Below, piece after piece: positions 61,149 through 64,000 of a stretch of 64,000 nt of DNA. Source of the stretch: Sycobia sp. Sy_11 (lineage: Eukaryota; Arthropoda; Insecta; Hymenoptera; Epichrysomallidae); contig JACCIC010000063.1 in NCBI GenBank assembly GCA_018907035.1, positions 620,001 through 684,000 on the forward strand, written 5' to 3'. Position numbers and translations under genes: made by a program. Below the pieces are notes generated by a model. The model ran no database searches, was not told the origin of the DNA, and saw nothing but the letters and a program-made list of their open reading frames with translations. How positions within the stretch are numbered: the stretch's first letter is position 1; each line of letters opens with the position of its first letter.

Positions 61149-62085
61149 TTATTCGACAATATGTGGAGGATTTTTATATATAAACACATTATTCATCGGT
61201 AAATTTTCTAAAATTGTTTTAATGAATGTTATGTAATATGATATCCTAGTATATATACAACCTCGTCTTGTGTCATCACATATTTGATTACCTCTACTTG
61301 CTATTCCAACTAGTACATTATGGCGTATCAAAGGATTTCCGCTGTCGAGCTATATAATTATATGAAAAAACATTTTATGAAAGTATAATATATACATTTT
61401 ACTCAGAAATGTTTTAATTTAATTTGAGAGAATTTTTATTCTTATTAGATAGCTTTAAAGATTTTTGTCAAAATGTGTGCTTTAAAAATTGTAGGTTTTT
61501 TTATTCAGATTTTTTTACTTCTAACAGTAACATTTCATCTAATTGAATAAATATGTACTATTTCGTCATAATCAATGAATACTATTCAAATTCACACGAA
61601 GAAAACTATATAAAGACATGGTTTACAGGTATTTTATAAAATGTAAAAAAAAATGAGTAAGCAAAGTAATTTAGTCGACATAGTTATTGTGTTATAAATA
61701 GATAATAATATTAGAAAATATGTTGTATAAGTTCGATCATTTAATAATCATTCTGCATATAATCACTTACCGCACAATTACCCCAATTTTGACCTTCTTT
61801 TTCAACTACCATTAAGCCACATATTTGACTATCAACATCTATATCAGAATAAGTCATTTGGCATTGATTATTGTTTTCAATTCTAACAAAAGCGTATTTG
61901 AGCAAATAAGTTGAGCCACCTCCTACCCGTACCATTTTACGTGTAACCGGATTGAATTGAGTTTCGATCCAGCTGTATCCATACCCAGCTACGACACCAA
62001 ATTGTTCAGAAATCGCTTCATTAGGTGTTGGTAATTCGAGTCTACTTAATACACAGTCTCTACAATTTTCCAATGAATGACTTAA
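61149..62085 (-). CDS. S1 serine protease, gene B (last two exons, 5' part beyond the window)
   Basis: Paralogue of gene A in tandem on the same strand. Exon 62,085-61,771 (315 nt, acceptor TATATAG, donor GTAAGT) covers the middle of the C-terminal barrel, with FGVVAGYGYSWIE and SQICGLMVV. Exon 61,349-61,149 holds the catalytic serine and ends in a TAG/TAA-type stop after NPPHIVE. The serine block reads CA-LDSGNPLIRH instead of GDSGGP: Leu replaces the oxyanion-hole Gly and Asn replaces the second Gly after Ser. The S1 position 189 is Gly, as in gene A. Exons for the signal peptide, activation site, His and Asp were not found in 62,086-64,000. By analogy with gene A's 2.9-kb intron 2, they should lie past the right edge. 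It could be active or a non-catalytic homologue. Confidence 0.8.
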
Positions 62086-64000
62086 CTATATAGAAACAGA
62101 AATTTTAATACAAAATTATGTTACAGTATATAAAGTTAAGATGCATTATGATTTTTATTATGATTATCGTTATAATGAAATGTGCCATTTTACTCTCATT
62201 TCTATCGAAATTTTCTGATACAATAATTAATTATTTTTATCCGCAAAAACTATTTATTTGTTTATGATTTTAGCTTTAAGTACTTAGATTATAATACTTA
62301 GAAAAATGAGTATTTTTACTTAATCTCTTTGGTTGCTTTGTAAATTCCATTGGAAAAATCAGTCGTTTAATTAAAATTCGCCAAAATGAATAATTACAAT
62401 TGGTAGATTATAATAAAATATTTACTATAATGAATAAAAAAAAAATGCAGTAAGAGATAAAATACTTGATGAATAATTAGAATATTAAAACTATAATAAA
62501 AGGTTTAAAATGTTATCAATCATTCATGTGTGTCATTCAAGTATTTCAATATTTTAATTAAGTTTTTATTTGACTTCCATTAATTATATAAAATTTATTT
62601 GTTTATGAATAAGCACTCAACGAAAATACATATTATTATATTCTTTGCGAATAGCGAATGCCAAATGAATTAGTTGTCCATGAGCAAAAGCACCTGGTTG
62701 GTGAAATCCATACTTTATTATTTAATAAGAAAATATTTTAATGTGAAATAATTGGTTTTAAGCTCATAAGGTATTTATTTAACATTGGCTGTAAACTAAC
62801 CCATCGATATAAAAACTCATCCATGAAATATCTTCATATTACAATAATAATGAGAGATTAATACAAGAACTATGTGGCGTGATTCGTATATGAGTCAGTA
62901 AAGTTTTGCAAGGCTAAAACAACAAAACAATGAATTAATAATTCATTAAACTATGTTAACTACGAACAGAATATAATATTTAATTAAAAAACAGTACTTT
63001 ATTTTTTTTAAGATTAAGCTATCAAGTATCGCGAAATCATAGAACCTTATATGTGCTTTAGACGATCTATGCTATATATTTCCATATATATTTTATTGCG
63101 TTATAAGTACGAAAATCATAAACAAGTTCAGTCTACTATACGATGGCTTTATCGAAAGAGCCGATGTTACTGGGTTAAAAAAAAAAAACAAAACAAGGAA
63201 TTGAAGATAAATGCATTTAGTGGATTTAGTTGGTTTACAAAAGTAGATAACATTTTATATTTTTATTTAAATTTATTAAAAAGCGATGTTATGATAATAA
63301 AAATGCCTAGATATCATTGGCAATCTTCCATGTGAAAATCTGCATTGAAACTAGTATAGTTTTTCATCATGGTATAAATTTGATACGACATCGTATACGA
63401 AATTTTCATCATCAACTGCGAAATTGATTGTATAATATAAGTAAATTAAATACTTTTGTACCACTGTGCGTGGAGTGTTCACATTAATATATTAATATAA
63501 TAATATATCAAACAGATAGTGTGCTATATTTATAGTAATGCGATTGTCTAGAGCTTTAAAAAATCGAATTTAAATAAAAATTTAAATAAAAAGAATCTCT
63601 ATTGTCTTATTGATTATATAGACATAATAATGACATTTATTGAAAATCATAACAATTATTTTATCAAAGTCAGTTTAGACTAATTTGTATAATAATTCTC
63701 AAAGAAATGTATAGGATAAGTAATATTTTTAAGAAAACGGTCATTTATTGTAGTGCACATGGTTATATAGAATTAGAATTTATAGACAAGAGATTATAGA
63801 ATCTATTATGGTCGACAAATGAGCTTGCGATAGTAAAATCTAACTATCTTTCTTTAAACGTTAAATGATCAAAAACATTCTAATTAATTTCAAACTAAAT
63901 TTTTTCGTACTAACTATGAGAACAGATTCTCTCAATGAAATATTAATATAAAATTCATTCCTTTCAGGTTATTAGCCCCATTATTCGAAGGAAATGATAT
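62086..64000 (-). other. probable intron 2 of protease gene B
   Basis: AT-rich, with no recognised exon or repeat. A plus-strand open frame at 63,051-63,335 has no domain. Confidence 0.5.

Overview
This is a eukaryotic, AT-rich nuclear window that looks like an insect genome. The evidence is two spliced S1-family serine protease genes with GT-AG introns, Penelope-like and mariner elements, a tRNA-derived SINE, and many long (TA)n and (GA)n microsatellites. A hymenopteran such as an ant or wasp is plausible from this repeat mix, but that is an inference and the species cannot be fixed from the sequence.

Left two-thirds (1 to about 44 kb). I recognise no host protein-coding gene here with confidence. 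The AT-rich background is interrupted every few kilobases by short GC/CpG-rich islands, near 1.0, 2.8, 4.0, 9.4, 10.9, 14.3, 15.2, 18.7, 20.4, 24.2, 30.0, 34.6, 35.4, 37.9, 40.3 and 43.6 kb. Some carry clean TATA boxes or G-quadruplex runs. One island near 40.3 kb contains an open segment with textbook splice sites on both sides. This stretch could be a regulatory landscape or the introns of a large gene. It also holds a dead Penelope-like element (about 16.05-18.07 kb) with a hammerhead-like motif in its 3' region, two related dead mariners (31.5-32.7 kb and, inverted, 41.3-42.1 kb), two piggyBac-like TTAA mini-elements, SINE copies and a probable LINE tail.

Right third (48.4-64 kb). Two paralogous chymotrypsin-fold protease genes lie in tandem on the minus strand. 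Gene A (48,524-54,619) is complete: four exons encoding 310 residues, including a signal peptide and an intact His-Asp-Ser triad. Gene B (61,149-62,085) shows only its last two exons before the right edge. Its penultimate exon is exactly as long (315 nt) as the one in gene A. Both have odd residues around the catalytic serine, and gene A lacks the usual Arg/Lys at the zymogen cleavage point. The protease region is peppered with debris: a Penelope 3' fragment in intron 1 of gene A, a second Penelope coding fragment, a SINE with a 14-bp target-site duplication, a LINE scrap and a third mariner.

All exon structures were derived by reading splice signals by eye. Boundaries of islands and degraded repeats are approximate.
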